Shown here: positions 53,209 to 63,957 of the stretch, one piece after another
Numbering within the stretch: the first letter of the stretch is position 1
How the letters are laid out: each line of letters starts with the position of its first letter
DNA from: an uncultured Clostridia bacterium
GTDB taxonomy: Bacteria; Bacillota; Clostridia; Lachnospirales; CAG-274
DNA: 64,000 nucleotides
NCBI GenBank assembly: GCA_949948985.1
Contig: CATLIG010000003.1
Span: 62,001-126,000, forward strand
Direction: 5' to 3'
The notes under the pieces: model-generated
What the model saw: only the letters and a program-made list of their open reading frames with translations
Database searches by the model: none
Told to the model about the DNA's origin: nothing
Position numbers and translations under genes: made by a program

Positions 53209-55488
53209 TTAGTTTTTAAGATTAAACTTAGAAACAGTCGATTTGAATACACTTGACTGACTTGCAAGCTCTTCGGAAGCGGCAGCGCTTTCTTCGGAAG
53301 TAGCGGTATTATTTGAAACAACGGTAGCAATCTGATTAATTCCTATATTAATTTCAGAAATAGAATTTGTCTGCTCTTTAGAATCATTTGCGACTTCTAT
53401 AGAAAGAGTAGATATTTCATCAATTTGAGAAACAATTTTTCTAACCGTATCAGCAGTTCTGTTTACAATTTCACTGCCTTGTTCAGCTTTTTCAAGAGAT
53501 TCAGCAATAAGAGCAGAAGTTTCTTGAGCAGAAGTCTGACTTCTTGCCGCAAGACTTCTTACCTCATCAGCAACAACGGCAAAGCCTTTGCCGTGTTCAC
53601 CGGCTCTGGCAGCTTCAACAGCCGCGTTAAGAGCAAGAATGTTTGTCTGGAATGCTATATCGTCAATAACTTTGATAATATTTGAAATATTATTTGAGGA
53701 TTCATTTATAGCGTCCATAGCGTTAAGAAGGTCTTTCATTTCATCTCTTATGCGGGTAGCGCTTTCCTTAGCGTTATTAGCTAGTTCATTTGATTTAAAT
53801 ATGTTTTCGGTATTTCTTTCAGCGTTTTTAGAAACGAGTCCGATAGTAGCAGTAAGCTCTTCGACAGCGCTTGCCTGTTCAGAAGCACCCTGGGCAAGGG
53901 TTGTTGAGGAATCGGCAATGCTCTGAGAACCGATTGCTACTTGTTCTGATGACATAATGATTTCTTTAATAAGCTGATTGAAATTCGAGATAATGAGGTT
54001 TAAAGAGTCCTGAATTTCTTTGAAATCTCCAACATACTCGTGAGTTATATCAACATCAAGATTTTGATTTGCCATATTCTTGAGTATATTTGAAATTTCA
54101 TCTATGTAATCGGACAATACAACTACAGTGGAGTTAATGATTTTAATCATTTCATTAAATTCACCGGAGAATTGAGAGTCGTCTATATGGAAATCGAAGT
54201 TTCCTTTAGCGACCTCAGCCAAAGCGTCTTTTGTAGCTCTTATTGGTTTTGATATATTTTGGATTAGACGGGTAAGTGAGTTTATAATAGACGCCCACTG
54301 ACCTTTAAGTTCATCAAGTTCAATATTTGTATCAAGGTTTCCGTTATTAATATTTTCTGTAATTGTGCTAATAGCACTGTTGATTGAAATAATGTTGTTT
54401 TTCATAGTGTCAAGAGATTCATGAATAATGGCTTTATCACCTGTAAATCTTGGAGAGGTATAATCAAAATTACCTTCAGCGTATTGATTGATACTTTCGC
54501 TTATTACTTTAAGCTCTTTTGTTGTATCATCAAGCATTGAGTTAATATTTTCAGCTATAACAAGATATTCACCATTATATTTTGAGGTACTGATTCTCTT
54601 GTAAATATCACCGTTGTTCATTGATTTAAAAGCGTCATTCATATCATAAACGATATTTTTTATGGTATCAATAAGCATTGCGAAATTGTTTGAAAGCTGA
54701 CCTATTTCATTTGTGGCATTTGTTCTTAAAACTAGGCTGAAATCTCCCTCAGCGGCTTTTTTAGACATTTCGGTAATACTGTAAATAGATCTTACAATTG
54801 ATTTAAAAATAATTATCGAAAGAACAACGGAAATAATAAGCGCAAGAATCAGAATAGAAATTGTAATTATTACTGTCATACTTGCGTTTGACGTAATTTC
54901 ATCTTCCAAAACTATTTGACGGTCTACAGCCGCTTTTCTGATAGCCGCAACATTTGTGTTAGCAGTGGAAATAAGATTTGTCATATCACTGATACAGCTT
55001 TCAATAGTTTTATTGTCATTGTTGTTGCAGGCGGTTTGTAAACGTTTTACTATATCATCTGACGGTTTGAAATCATCTAAGAATTTTTGACGAAGATTGT
55101 AGAGATTTTGTCTGGCTTGTTCAGTAAGGGCAGGGTCGGTGTCTATGGCGTTTTTATATCTATCAAGTATTTCGTTAATTGTACCCTCCTGAGTAATAAT
55201 TTCCTCAATGGCCTTATTTACGGAGGAATTGTTATCATATGCTTGTGCCTGAACTATGATGTTTAAAAAATCACTTTTAAAATTGGCGACTTCCAATGAA
55301 ATTTCACTGGATATATCTTTTCTTGCATAAGCGGTACTTAAGAGAAGGTCGTATTCAGAGTTTACATTGCTTAATGAAATAAAGTTAAATATTCCAATAA
55401 ATAAAGTAAAGATTACCAAAATAGTTGATAATATGAAAACTTTAGCTTTAATTGAAAGGTTTTTGTAAGAACTCGAGGTCTTACTCAT
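53209..55488 (-). CDS. Methyl-accepting chemotaxis protein with tandem HAMP-like units
   Basis: The protein has 759 residues. Membrane helices lie at about 15-38 and 198-222, enclosing a mainly helical sensor region of about 155 residues (four-helix-bundle type). From about 222 to 500 there are roughly six HAMP-like units, each with a G-D/N-F/L/I-D-like beginning (AEGDFSL, NNGDIYK, AEGNFDY, NNGNLDT, AKGNFDF, ANQNLDV). The cytoplasmic signalling tip is [20 protein letters not shown] with the following [20 protein letters not shown], which docks CheA/CheW. ATG 55488 is nine bases after AAGGAG; the upstream ATG is too close. The ligand is unknown. It is monocistronic, with its own promoter and terminator. 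Confidence 0.95.
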   Translation of the reverse strand: MSKTSSSYKNLSIKAKVFILSTILVIFTLFIGIFNFISLSNVNSEYDLLLSTAYARKDISSEISLEVANFKSDFLNIIVQAQAYDNNSSVNKAIEEIITQEGTINEILDRYKNAIDTDPALTEQARQNLYNLRQKFLDDFKPSDDIVKRLQTACNNNDNKTIESCISDMTNLISTANTNVAAIRKAAVDRQIVLEDEITSNASMTVIITISILILALIISVVLSIIIFKSIVRSIYSITEMSKKAAEGDFSLVLRTNATNEIGQLSNNFAMLIDTIKNIVYDMNDAFKSMNNGDIYKRISTSKYNGEYLVIAENINSMLDDTTKELKVISESINQYAEGNFDYTSPRFTGDKAIIHESLDTMKNNIISINSAISTITENINNGNLDTNIELDELKGQWASIINSLTRLIQNISKPIRATKDALAEVAKGNFDFHIDDSQFSGEFNEMIKIINSTVVVLSDYIDEISNILKNMANQNLDVDITHEYVGDFKEIQDSLNLIISNFNQLIKEIIMSSEQVAIGSQSIADSSTTLAQGASEQASAVEELTATIGLVSKNAERNTENIFKSNELANNAKESATRIRDEMKDLLNAMDAINESSNNISNIIKVIDDIAFQTNILALNAAVEAARAGEHGKGFAVVADEVRSLAARSQTSAQETSALIAESLEKAEQGSEIVNRTADTVRKIVSQIDEISTLSIEVANDSKEQTNSISEINIGINQIATVVSNNTATSEESAAASEELASQSSVFKSTVSKFNLKN

Positions 55489-55527
55489 AATTATCATCTC
55501 CTTATTAAATTTTATTTTCTAAATACA

Positions 55528-55556
55528 ATTATACTATAATCGGTTAAACAAATCAA
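55528..55556 (-). promoter_or_regulatory. Sigma-A promoter of the chemoreceptor gene
   Basis: TTGATT (55551-55556), a 17-bp spacer and TATAAT (55528-55533). A CCGATTATA sequence lies inside the spacer, but a sigma-28 -35 TAAA is missing at the right distance. Confidence 0.75.
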
Positions 55557-55697
55557 TAGATAGTTGTATATTAAAACCTGATATTTGTAAAATTTTAATT
55601 AGATTTGTTAATGTTGCATAAAAATATGATAAAAAATAAATTTTATATATAGTCAATTATGATGTATTTAAAAGACTGTTTGAAAAATACAGTATAT

Positions 55698-55747
55698 GTA
55701 AAAAATCATCGAAAATAAAATTATTATTATTTTCGATGATTTTTTAC
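55698..55747. terminator. Symmetrical hairpin between the phosphoketolase and chemoreceptor genes
   Basis: GTAAAAAATCATCGAAAATA and its complement form a stem of about 20 bp, with T-runs on both strands. On the minus strand it lies about 90 bases downstream of the phosphoketolase stop and probably ends that transcript. Confidence 0.75.
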
Positions 55748-55776
55748 GTATTATAATCAAGTAATTCGTAATAGGA

Positions 55777-55820
55777 ATAGACTTCTTCCGAAACCTTACA
55801 ATAATTCCGGAAGAAGTCCA
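55777..55820. repeat. Inverted-repeat element, family D copy 3 (short)
   Basis: ATAGACTTCTTCCGAAACC and CCGGAAGAAGTCC are inverted over 44 bp. It is followed by a family B end (TTAAACAGGTTTATTA at 55821-55836) that reaches the phosphoketolase stop codon. Confidence 0.55.
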
Positions 55821-55833
55821 TTAAACAGGTTTA

Positions 55834-58191
55834 TTATTTATTTTCAGGAGTGTGCCATTTCCATTTGCTGACCTCAGGAAGGTCGATTCCGTATTCAGCA
55901 ATATGCTGTTTATGAGAAACCAAAGTGTCACGCATTTTTTGAAGAAGATAAGAGCCTTTGTTTCCAAGTTGAGGCAGATTATTTATAACCGCTTGTACAA
56001 GGTGAAAACGGTCTATCTCATTTTGAACACGCATATCAAAAGGAGTTGTTATAGTGCCTTCTTCTTTATAGCCGAACACATGGAGATTACGATTTGTACG
56101 GAAATAGGTAAGCTCGTGAATCATTGTGGGGTATCCGTGGAACGCGAAAATAATTGGTTTATCTTTTGTAAACAACGCGTCATAATCAACGTCTGTAAGA
56201 CCATGAGGATGTTTGGTTGATGGTTCAAGTTTCATAAGGTCTACAACATTTATAAATCTGATTTTAAGCTCCGGCATATTGTCACGTAAAATAGTAACGG
56301 CGGCAAGAGCCTCTAAAGTAGGAGTTTCTCCGCAGCATGCCATAACAACGTCCGGTTCGCTGTTTTGGTCGTTGCTTGCCCAGCCCCATATACTTATTCC
56401 CTGTGTGCAGTGTTTAACGGCTTGTTCCATATTAAGCCACTGAGGTCTTGGATGTTTTGACGCTACAATAACATTTACATAATTTTTACTTGATATACAA
56501 TGGTCAAAACAGGAGAGCAGGCAGTTTGTGTCAGGCGGAAGATATATACGTACAACGTCAGCTTTTTTATTTGCTATATGGTCTAAGAAACCTGGGTCTT
56601 GATGAGTAAATCCATTATGGTCCTGCTGCCATACGTTTGAGCTTAAAATAAGGTTTAAAGACGCTATTTTTTGACGCCACGGAAGTTCTGCGCATACTTT
56701 AAGCCATTTAGCGTGCTGTGCCGCCATTGAATCCACTATACGTATAAAAGCCTCGTAGCTTGCAAAAAATCCATGACGACCTGTTAAGAGATAACCCTCA
56801 AGCCAGCCTTCACATATATGCTCGCTTAGCATTGAATCCATTACACGTCCGTCAGGAGCTAAAAATTCATCATTTTCCTGTACTTCTCCGCTCCAGCATC
56901 GGTTTGTAACCTCAAATATTTTTCCAAGCCTGTTGGACATAGTTTCATCCGGTCCGAAAATACGGAAATTTCTCGATTCTTCATTAAGTTTTAAAATGTC
57001 ACGTACATATCCGCCAAGCTCAATCATATCCTGTCCCTCTACAGAACCTGGGAAAGGTACTTCTTTTGCGTATTTTTTAAAGTCCGGCAAACGCAGATTA
57101 TGAAGAAGCAATCCGCCGTTAGCGTGAGGATTAGCGCTTATCCTTCTGTTTCCCTCGGGAGTAAGAGCTTTAAGTCTTGGAATAAGACGAGCGTTTTCAT
57201 CAAATAATTCTTCAGGTTTGTAGCTTAAAAGCCAATTTTTAAGAAGCTCTAGATGCTCTTCTTTTTCCATTGTAATCGGAACCTGATGTGCTCTGAAAGA
57301 GCCTTCTATATTTTGCCCGTCAACGACTTTAGGCCCTGTCCAGCCTTTTGGTGTTCTTAAAACTATCATTGGCCAAAAAGGTCTTTTAAGATTATTATTT
57401 TCACGAGCGTTTTTTTGAATTTCCTTGATTTTTGATACGCAGGTATCGACAGCTTCAGCCATTTTTTTGTGCATATCCATAGGTTCATCGCCCTCTACGA
57501 AATGAGGTTCCCAACCGCACCCGTGGAAAAAGCTTTCTATTTCATCATGGGAAATTCTTGAGAAGATAGTTGGATTGCTTATTTTATAACCGTTAAGATG
57601 CATAATTGGCAAAACGGCGCCGTCAGTAACCGGATTAAGGAACTTATTTGAATGCCATGCGGCGGCGAGAGGTCCTGTTTCCGCTTCGCCATCGCCTACA
57701 ATACAAGCGGCGATTAAATCAGGATTGTCAAAAACAGCACCGAAAGAATGAGCTATTGAATAGCCAAGTTCTCCGCCTTCGTTTATTGAGCCAGGGGTTT
57801 CGGGAGCGGCATGGCTTGAAATACCTCCGGGAAAAGAGAACTGTTTGCAAAGTTTTTTCATACCTTCGATATCCTGACTTACATTTGGATAGACTTCGCT
57901 GTAAGTGCCTTCAAGATAGGAATTTGCAACAAAGAAGTTTCCTCCGTGCCCCGGACCTGATACTAAAATCATATTTAAATCGAATTTTTTTATGGCTCTG
58001 TTCATATGGGCATAAATAAAATTTTGTCCGGGAACTGTACCCCAATGTCCAACGATTTTCTTTTTAATGTGTTCTTTTTTAAGAGGTTCACGCAACAGAG
58101 GGTTATCAAGAAGATAAAGCTGTGCCGCTGATAAATAGTTGGCGGCTCTCCAGTACGCGTTTAGATTTTCAAAATAATCCTGAGTATTCAT
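55834..58191 (-). CDS. xfp: Phosphoketolase (xylulose-5-phosphate/fructose-6-phosphate)
   Basis: This thiamine-diphosphate enzyme splits xylulose 5-phosphate (and often fructose 6-phosphate) with phosphate to acetyl phosphate plus a C3 or C4 sugar phosphate, giving an ATP-yielding pentose route. The protein has 785 residues, near the usual 790-830. Family signatures are the N-terminal [40 protein letters not shown], the ThDP site [20 protein letters not shown], and the C-terminal [19 protein letters not shown]. It ends with [18 protein letters not shown] precedes ATG 58191. It stands alone behind a perfect promoter (58318-58347), suggesting strong expression. No acetate kinase is adjacent. 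Confidence 0.97.
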   Translation of the reverse strand: MNTQDYFENLNAYWRAANYLSAAQLYLLDNPLLREPLKKEHIKKKIVGHWGTVPGQNFIYAHMNRAIKKFDLNMILVSGPGHGGNFFVANSYLEGTYSEVYPNVSQDIEGMKKLCKQFSFPGGISSHAAPETPGSINEGGELGYSIAHSFGAVFDNPDLIAACIVGDGEAETGPLAAAWHSNKFLNPVTDGAVLPIMHLNGYKISNPTIFSRISHDEIESFFHGCGWEPHFVEGDEPMDMHKKMAEAVDTCVSKIKEIQKNARENNNLKRPFWPMIVLRTPKGWTGPKVVDGQNIEGSFRAHQVPITMEKEEHLELLKNWLLSYKPEELFDENARLIPRLKALTPEGNRRISANPHANGGLLLHNLRLPDFKKYAKEVPFPGSVEGQDMIELGGYVRDILKLNEESRNFRIFGPDETMSNRLGKIFEVTNRCWSGEVQENDEFLAPDGRVMDSMLSEHICEGWLEGYLLTGRHGFFASYEAFIRIVDSMAAQHAKWLKVCAELPWRQKIASLNLILSSNVWQQDHNGFTHQDPGFLDHIANKKADVVRIYLPPDTNCLLSCFDHCISSKNYVNVIVASKHPRPQWLNMEQAVKHCTQGISIWGWASNDQNSEPDVVMACCGETPTLEALAAVTILRDNMPELKIRFINVVDLMKLEPSTKHPHGLTDVDYDALFTKDKPIIFAFHGYPTMIHELTYFRTNRNLHVFGYKEEGTITTPFDMRVQNEIDRFHLVQAVINNLPQLGNKGSYLLQKMRDTLVSHKQHIAEYGIDLPEVSKWKWHTPENK

Positions 58192-58317
58192 TTTGTTTTA
58201 TTCTCCTTTTCGCTATAGCTTTGCCTGAATACATAATTCTTTGTATTAAGCTACTCTATTTAATTATTACACATAAAAATTTAAAATATTATATAAAAGT
58301 TATAATAATATATTTAT

Positions 58318-58347
58318 ATTATAATATATAATACTATGCGTTGTCAA
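58318..58347 (-). promoter_or_regulatory. Consensus sigma-A promoter of phosphoketolase
   Basis: TTGACA (58342-58347), an 18-bp spacer and TATAAT (58318-58323), both boxes perfect. The leader is about 120 bases long. Confidence 0.85.
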
Positions 58348-58459
58348 ATTATCATAGAAACAGCAAAAACTGATATATCCCAAGGTTTGAAAATATAAAT
58401 TTTATTTTTGTGGTTTACTTTAAGCTGTACTTATATAAAGACAACTTGTATAACCGGTT

Positions 58460-58494
58460 AAAAAAAAGATACCACAAATATTATTTGCGGTATC
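58460..58494 (-). terminator. Terminator of the flagellar operon after csrA
   Basis: GATACCGCAAATA pairs with TATTTGTGGTATC and is followed on the minus strand by eight T. It lies ten bases after the csrA stop. Confidence 0.9.
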
Positions 58495-58504
58495 AGTTTT
58501 TTTA

Positions 58505-58717
58505 TCAGAATAGATTATTTAAATCAATATTTGAGTTTTGAGCGGCTTCGGAATTTTCTTCCTGTATCTGAAGAAATACTTCCTTTCGATGAACAGAAAT
58601 ATTTTTAGGAGCAACAATACCAAGCTTTACCTGTTCACCTTGTATTCCAAGAACAGTAATTTCTATATCATTGCCAATCATTATAGAACTGCCTTTTTTT
58701 CTTGTAAGGGCAAGCAT
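58505..58717 (-). CDS. csrA: Translational regulator CsrA
   Basis: CsrA is a small dimeric RNA-binding protein that blocks translation at GGA-containing leader hairpins; in Firmicutes its main known target is flagellin mRNA. The protein has 70 residues. The first strand [20 protein letters not shown] and the RNA-contact region [19 protein letters not shown] are fully conserved. ACGGAGGTG precedes the start and overlaps the fliW end. It sits two bases after fliW, the standard antagonist pairing. Confidence 0.96.
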   Translation of the reverse strand: MLALTRKKGSSIMIGNDIEITVLGIQGEQVKLGIVAPKNISVHRKEVFLQIQEENSEAAQNSNIDLNNLF

Positions 58718-58719
58718 TT

Positions 58720-59181
58720 CTATTCACCTCCGTTTTTTTTCTTTAATTCCTCATAGAAATAATATTTAACAGAATAATCCTCATTTTTTACAACCATTTG
58801 TTTTCCTTTTTTTGTTGTAAGGTTAATTACAACAGGAGCTTTCAAATTTACAGACATTTTTGAAACTGTCTGAGGAATAACAACGATATTATAAATAAGA
58901 AGGTTATCTTCTTTAACTTCTCCTATAGATTCTAAATCCGAGTCATAAACAAGAGGGTTATAATCCGGAATAATATCGTAAACGTCCATTATGACAAATG
59001 ATGTTTCAGGGTCTTCTATTGACTGAAGCCAGCAAAAAAGGGGTTTTATTCCGGAATTATCTTCTTGTTGTATTATGGTGAATTTTTTTAAATCCTCGAA
59101 AGCGGGAATACCACAGTCAAAGGTATAAATATTTTCCTCATTAATGTCAATATTGCCAAAGTTTTTCGTCTTAATAACCAT
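58720..59181 (-). CDS. fliW: Flagellar assembly factor FliW
   Basis: FliW binds either flagellin or CsrA. When flagellin is exported, free FliW sequesters CsrA and flagellin translation resumes. The protein has 153 residues. Typical features are the start [34 protein letters not shown], the [16 protein letters not shown] segment and [17 protein letters not shown] near the end. ATG 59181 is seven bases after AAGGTGG; the TTG at 59187 touches that site. It lies between flgL and csrA. Confidence 0.95.
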   Translation of the reverse strand: MVIKTKNFGNIDINEENIYTFDCGIPAFEDLKKFTIIQQEDNSGIKPLFCWLQSIEDPETSFVIMDVYDIIPDYNPLVYDSDLESIGEVKEDNLLIYNIVVIPQTVSKMSVNLKAPVVINLTTKKGKQMVVKNEDYSVKYYFYEELKKKNGGE

Positions 59182-59197
59182 AGCCAACCACCTTTTA

Positions 59198-60634
59198 TTA
59201 TAAGAAATCAGCCAGTGTAAGCTGAGTTATGTTCATACCTACTCTTAAAGCTGCTTGATATGAGGCGTTTGCCACATTAAATTTCATTGCTGTATCAGCG
59301 TAATTTATATTCTCGTTTTTAGACATAAGGTTTGTGTAATTTACATTATCATCGCCAAGTCTTTCCTGTATAAGATAAATACGGTTCATACGTACACCTA
59401 AATTTGTGTGCTGTTCTGTAACTGAGGAATTGAAATTATTTATTTTTGTAATCATTTCCTCAAATTGAGAACGAAGGTTACTGTCAAATGATGCTATTTC
59501 AGACTGGGATAATTCTGAGAAAGGTTTTCCTCCAAAATAAGTGTCAATGTCATCATTAGAAAGGGTACCTGACATATAATCATAAACTTTATCAAAATAA
59601 TGAAGTTCAGAATACATTTCCTCAGTATATACTTCCGGAGCCACAGAGTTTATATCAATATAATTGTTTACACCAACTTCAAGTTTAATACGGTCTCCGG
59701 AAACGTGAGTAGCGCCCTCAATGATTTCGCCGGGAATTTTAATGTCAATGTCTACTCCGTCAACAACAAAGTCAAGACCATCTCCCGCGGTATTTTTATC
59801 AGCGGTAATATGATTTACGGTAGTGCCGTTTATGAGGTCGACAGATATAGTTATGCTTCCGTCGCCGGTTGAGCCTGACCCGCCTGACGACCCACCGCCT
59901 CCCGAGGTAGGAATGCTATGAAGTTGGATTGTTTGTTTATCGGGAGATACAAAAATTTCATAGTCAGTAGCGCTTATTGTATCTTTGAGTTTATCTATAA
60001 GGTCGTCTCTCTGAGTTATGACAGATGTATCTCCTCCGGCAATTTGTCCGTTTAAATTAGCTATCTGGTCTAAAATATCGTTTGCCTCTTTAATGGGACC
60101 GTTTTGAACTTTATCAAGAACATCATCAATATTTACATAATTACCATCATTATATATTTCTTTGTTCAATGTATTTTTTCCTGTAGCGGCATCTTTTAAT
60201 ATAGGCGGTTTATCTGTCATATATCCTGAAAAAACATATCTGCCCATATATGTTGAGTTTATCTCTGATTCAAGCTGTCCAACATAAGAATTAAACTGAT
60301 GAAGTATTTTTTTTCGGTCGTCTTCTTTATATTGGTCGCTTGCACCCTGAACGCAAAGCTCACTCATAGATGTGAGAATTGACGTTATATTTTTAAACGC
60401 CGACTCAGTAGTTTCCATCCACGAAATACCCTGATTGGCATTTGAGTTATATTGTTCCGTAGATGAAACAATATTTCTGAGTTTCAGCGCGCGGCTTGCG
60501 ATAATCGGGTCATCAGAAGGCATTTGTATTTTTTTGCCTGACGCCATTTGAGTATAATATTTATCCAAATTGCTCATATTTTTGTTTATGTTTGTGAGCA
60601 TTGAATTTGTCATCATTATATTTGTAATTCGCAT
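59198..60634 (-). CDS. flgL: Flagellar hook-associated protein 3, FlgL
   Basis: FlgL forms the outer ring of the hook-filament junction. The protein has 478 residues. The flagellin-like N-terminus (MRITNIMMTNSMLTNINKNM with MASGKKIQMPSDDPIIASRA) and the C-terminal helix (NYADTAMKFNVANASYQAAL) are both present. The central domain is long and carries a Gly/Ser linker (SGGGGSSGGSGSTGDGS) near residues 230-248, unusual for FlgL, before a beta-rich insertion. CGGAGG precedes ATG 60634. It follows flgK after a 138-base gap. Confidence 0.94.
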   Translation of the reverse strand: MRITNIMMTNSMLTNINKNMSNLDKYYTQMASGKKIQMPSDDPIIASRALKLRNIVSSTEQYNSNANQGISWMETTESAFKNITSILTSMSELCVQGASDQYKEDDRKKILHQFNSYVGQLESEINSTYMGRYVFSGYMTDKPPILKDAATGKNTLNKEIYNDGNYVNIDDVLDKVQNGPIKEANDILDQIANLNGQIAGGDTSVITQRDDLIDKLKDTISATDYEIFVSPDKQTIQLHSIPTSGGGGSSGGSGSTGDGSITISVDLINGTTVNHITADKNTAGDGLDFVVDGVDIDIKIPGEIIEGATHVSGDRIKLEVGVNNYIDINSVAPEVYTEEMYSELHYFDKVYDYMSGTLSNDDIDTYFGGKPFSELSQSEIASFDSNLRSQFEEMITKINNFNSSVTEQHTNLGVRMNRIYLIQERLGDDNVNYTNLMSKNENINYADTAMKFNVANASYQAALRVGMNITQLTLADFL

Positions 60635-60772
60635 ATAAATCCTCCGTTCCTATAATATTACCGCAAATAATATAATTATTTACAGTGTTTCAAAAAATTA
60701 TTGAAAAACCGGCAACAGAGCGGAAACTGAAAAATGGTCCGCATATCTGTTTATTTTGCCGTAATCTTAAAT

Positions 60773-62365
60773 TTATACGCCAAGTCTGTTTATTAATGTA
60801 TCATAAACCTGGCTTATGCTTTGCATAAGTTTTGCTGACGCAACATAAAGCTGTTGATATTTAAGCATACTTGTTATTTCCTCATTAAGGCTTACTCCGG
60901 AAACAGAAATTCTCTGGTTATCAGTTGAGGTTGTAAGTTCGTCATAGAAATCGTTAAAACTCTGAGCCTGCCTTTTGTCAATTCCAAGTTCGGAGGAAAT
61001 ACCGTTTACATAATCAAAGACATTACCTTCTTTAAAAAGAGAACCGTTATTTCTGATTGTCGTAAATTCTAATATAATTTCATTGTTGCTCTCCTGATTT
61101 GGAGGAGCTATACTTGATGTCGCAAGTCTTGAGGAGTCTTTCATAAGAAGGTCGGACATAGAAAAATTAAAAGCCGTTATTTTTGAGTAATCGAGCTTTT
61201 CAGGGTCTTCAATACAATTACCGTCCTCGTCTTTGTATGAAAAGAAAAGGTTTCCTTTGTTTCCTTTTTCATCATATCCGTTTATATGACCGGACATACC
61301 CTCAATATCAGTGTCATCAAGATGTTTTCCCTCATTGAAAGCTTTGGCGATTGTCTGAACCAAAGTGTTTAATTTATCTACATAATAAGGAATTCCTTTA
61401 TAATTTTGCGGCTGTGATTTCTTTATATCAGGGTCTGCCGGAGTATCTGTATCAGTCTGTACATTTACATTGCCGTCACGTATGTCAAGAAGTCCTTTGA
61501 GTTCACCAGAAAGTCCTCTTGTGTTAAAAGGTATATCGGCAGACCATCTTAAATCATATAATCCTGGAGCATCATCAGGGTCGATTTGTGTATTGGCGTC
61601 TCTGGCAACACATTCTATTTTAAAATTATCAAAGTGGTTGACAAAATCCTGACCGTTTATAAGTACAACATATTTTGGTCCGTATTCCGAGTCAATTTCT
61701 TTTACTTCTGTATTAACGTACTGAGAAAGTTTATCAACAAGCAATGCTCTCTGGTCACGAAGGTCGTTGGCATTATCCCCGTTAAGCTCATAGGAGAAAA
61801 TCTGTTTATTCAAACCGACAATCTGGTCGCCTATAGAATTTATTGTCTTTACAAGAGATTGGATTTCATCATTTACATCTCTTTGCTGAGTTCTTAAAGA
61901 CTGAGCGTAGGCATTTATATTATCTACAAAAGACGATGCGAAATTTATTACGCTTGTTCTGTAGGTTTTATCTCCGGCACTAAATGTAAGTCCGCTTACA
62001 CTATTCAAGAAATCGTTTATTGAGGAGCTTATACCTGTTGTTGAGAGTTCACTGAAAACCGTTTCCAAAAGTTCAAGCTGGTCATTTTTTTCAGAGTATT
62101 CACCGAAAGTTGCTTTTTGCTCCCAATATTTTTTATCAAGATAAAAATCTCTTATTTGCTCTATTCCGTAAACATCGCTTCCTGTGCCGACCATACCTTT
62201 TCCGCAGACACCGGGCAGAGGCTCTGAAGCTTTCTGCATAGCGACTTGTCTTGTATACCCTCTTGTCGAAGCGTTTGCTATATTATGAGAAACAACGGAA
62301 AGTCCGTTTTTCGCGGTAAACAAAGCGCTTGTAGCGACATTAAACTCAAAAAATGCTGAATTCAT
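60773..62365 (-). CDS. flgK: Flagellar hook-associated protein 1, FlgK (second paralogue)
   Basis: FlgK forms the ring between hook and FlgL. The protein has 530 residues. The N-terminal rod/hook motif is LFTAKNGLSVVSHNIANAST followed by RGYTRQVA. The C-terminal helix is SGVSLNEEITSMLKYQQLYV and ends in a LINRLGV-type tail. The middle is a variable D2/D3 region. AAGGAGG precedes ATG 62365, and the gene begins 16 bases after the first flgK. The two share ends but differ in the middle. Which one is the principal FlgK is not clear. Confidence 0.93.
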   Translation of the reverse strand: MNSAFFEFNVATSALFTAKNGLSVVSHNIANASTRGYTRQVAMQKASEPLPGVCGKGMVGTGSDVYGIEQIRDFYLDKKYWEQKATFGEYSEKNDQLELLETVFSELSTTGISSSINDFLNSVSGLTFSAGDKTYRTSVINFASSFVDNINAYAQSLRTQQRDVNDEIQSLVKTINSIGDQIVGLNKQIFSYELNGDNANDLRDQRALLVDKLSQYVNTEVKEIDSEYGPKYVVLINGQDFVNHFDNFKIECVARDANTQIDPDDAPGLYDLRWSADIPFNTRGLSGELKGLLDIRDGNVNVQTDTDTPADPDIKKSQPQNYKGIPYYVDKLNTLVQTIAKAFNEGKHLDDTDIEGMSGHINGYDEKGNKGNLFFSYKDEDGNCIEDPEKLDYSKITAFNFSMSDLLMKDSSRLATSSIAPPNQESNNEIILEFTTIRNNGSLFKEGNVFDYVNGISSELGIDKRQAQSFNDFYDELTTSTDNQRISVSGVSLNEEITSMLKYQQLYVASAKLMQSISQVYDTLINRLGV

Positions 62366-62381
62366 TAAAAAACCTCCTTAA

Positions 62382-63941
62382 TCAACGGCCGACAACACCC
62401 ATATTATTTACAACTTTATCTACCATTGAATCAATTATATTTATAAATTTTGAAGCAGCCTGATAAGCGTACTGATATTTAAGCATATAGGAAAGTTCCT
62501 CATCTATGGAAACCCCTGAAAGAGTCTGACGTTTATTATCAACATAAGTCATAAGACCGTTATGCTCGTCATAATATGTACCGGCCTCGTGAACTTCTAC
62601 TGCTATATCGTCTATTATTGAACGGTAGTAATTATTTACCGAATAGAGATTTCCTTGTTCATCTGTGAAACTGTCTATGTTGTTTTCCCATTTTTTCATA
62701 GTATCAAGAATAACGCTTGTATCACCTATTTGACCTGATGGAGAAAGAGCCAGGTGATTATAGCCCTCGGCACTGTCGAGAATTGGGTTTACCTGAATAT
62801 TTGATGTGGTATAACCTTTATCGTCAACTGTTTTTGTAAAAACGGGAACTCCGTGTTCTCCTAAAAGGTCAACTGTATTTCCGCTTGAAAAAGCGTCATT
62901 TATAAGGGTTACAATTCCGTTTACAAGATTATCGAATTTTTTCTGCACATTTGGAATAAGATAATTGTTTACCTCGCTTTCAGGCGTGTCATATTTTCCT
63001 ATGGTATTTCCTCTTGATACAAGCAGACTTTTTAAAAGACCGCAACAATTTTGAGAACCGCCGTTAAGATTTTCTTTTGTTAAATCTCCGAAAAGAGAAA
63101 TAGCGCTGTCATCGTCCGCAGAAAGAATATCCTCGGATTTTGAGAAAACAGGCTCGACAAAAGCATATCCCGCCGCCGAGTACTTTAAACCAAGAGTATT
63201 AGCGGCATTGTGAGCGAGAAGCTCATGACCGTGGGCTATAATATTTACGCTGCCGTTGGCGGATTCTTTTACTGTTATATCAAGATATGAACTTAATTTA
63301 TCCAAAAGGAGGTTTCTTGAGTCACGAAAATCATTAGCGTGGTCGCCGTTCATTTCGTGGTATACGATTTTATCGTTTAACTCAGCTATATCTTTTACTA
63401 TTTTATTTATATCGTCAACGGTAGTTTTTATTTGTCCGTTTAAATTCATTTGATAATTGTAAAGACCGTCTTGTATATCCTGCATTTTATTTACAAATGT
63501 TTTACATGTTTCTATAAACGAGCCTCTTGTTTCTATTCCCTCCGGATAAATCGAAAGCTCGTTAAGAGCTTCCCATATGTTATTTACAACATCCTGAGCG
63601 GCGTAAGAACTTTCAAGCTCTCCTAAAATATTCTGTACTTCCTGACCTGTTGTATACCTTACGGCATAATAATTTGATGTACTTGCCTCGGCTCTGTAAT
63701 CAGCGTCAAAAAATTTGTTTCTTATCTGTCTTATCTCACTTAAATCAGTGCCCATTCCTACTTGCAGAAGTCCTACTTTGCTTTCGGAATGGGTTCTATA
63801 TAAAAAGTCCTGCTGGATATTTCCCTGACGGGTATATCCCGCAGCACCTGAGTTTGCCATATTGTGTCCGGTTGTGGAAAGACCCGACTGAGCGTTTCTT
63901 AAACCGCTTACACCTATACTGTAGCTTGACATTGAAGACAT
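62382..63941 (-). CDS. flgK: Flagellar hook-associated protein 1, FlgK (first paralogue)
   Basis: The protein has 519 residues. The N-terminus SYSIGVSGLRNAQSGLSTTG continues HNMANSGAAGYTRQGN, and the C-terminus SGVSIDEELSYMLKYQYAYQ continues AASKFINIIDSMVDKVVNNM; both are FlgK hallmarks for helical packing in the junction. AGAGGAGG lies before ATG 63941. It follows the end of a probable flgN, its export chaperone. Tandem FlgK paralogues may form hetero-rings or serve different stages. Confidence 0.93.
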   Translation of the reverse strand: MSSMSSYSIGVSGLRNAQSGLSTTGHNMANSGAAGYTRQGNIQQDFLYRTHSESKVGLLQVGMGTDLSEIRQIRNKFFDADYRAEASTSNYYAVRYTTGQEVQNILGELESSYAAQDVVNNIWEALNELSIYPEGIETRGSFIETCKTFVNKMQDIQDGLYNYQMNLNGQIKTTVDDINKIVKDIAELNDKIVYHEMNGDHANDFRDSRNLLLDKLSSYLDITVKESANGSVNIIAHGHELLAHNAANTLGLKYSAAGYAFVEPVFSKSEDILSADDDSAISLFGDLTKENLNGGSQNCCGLLKSLLVSRGNTIGKYDTPESEVNNYLIPNVQKKFDNLVNGIVTLINDAFSSGNTVDLLGEHGVPVFTKTVDDKGYTTSNIQVNPILDSAEGYNHLALSPSGQIGDTSVILDTMKKWENNIDSFTDEQGNLYSVNNYYRSIIDDIAVEVHEAGTYYDEHNGLMTYVDNKRQTLSGVSIDEELSYMLKYQYAYQAASKFINIIDSMVDKVVNNMGVVGR

Positions 63942-63957
63942 ATATAAATCCTCCTCT

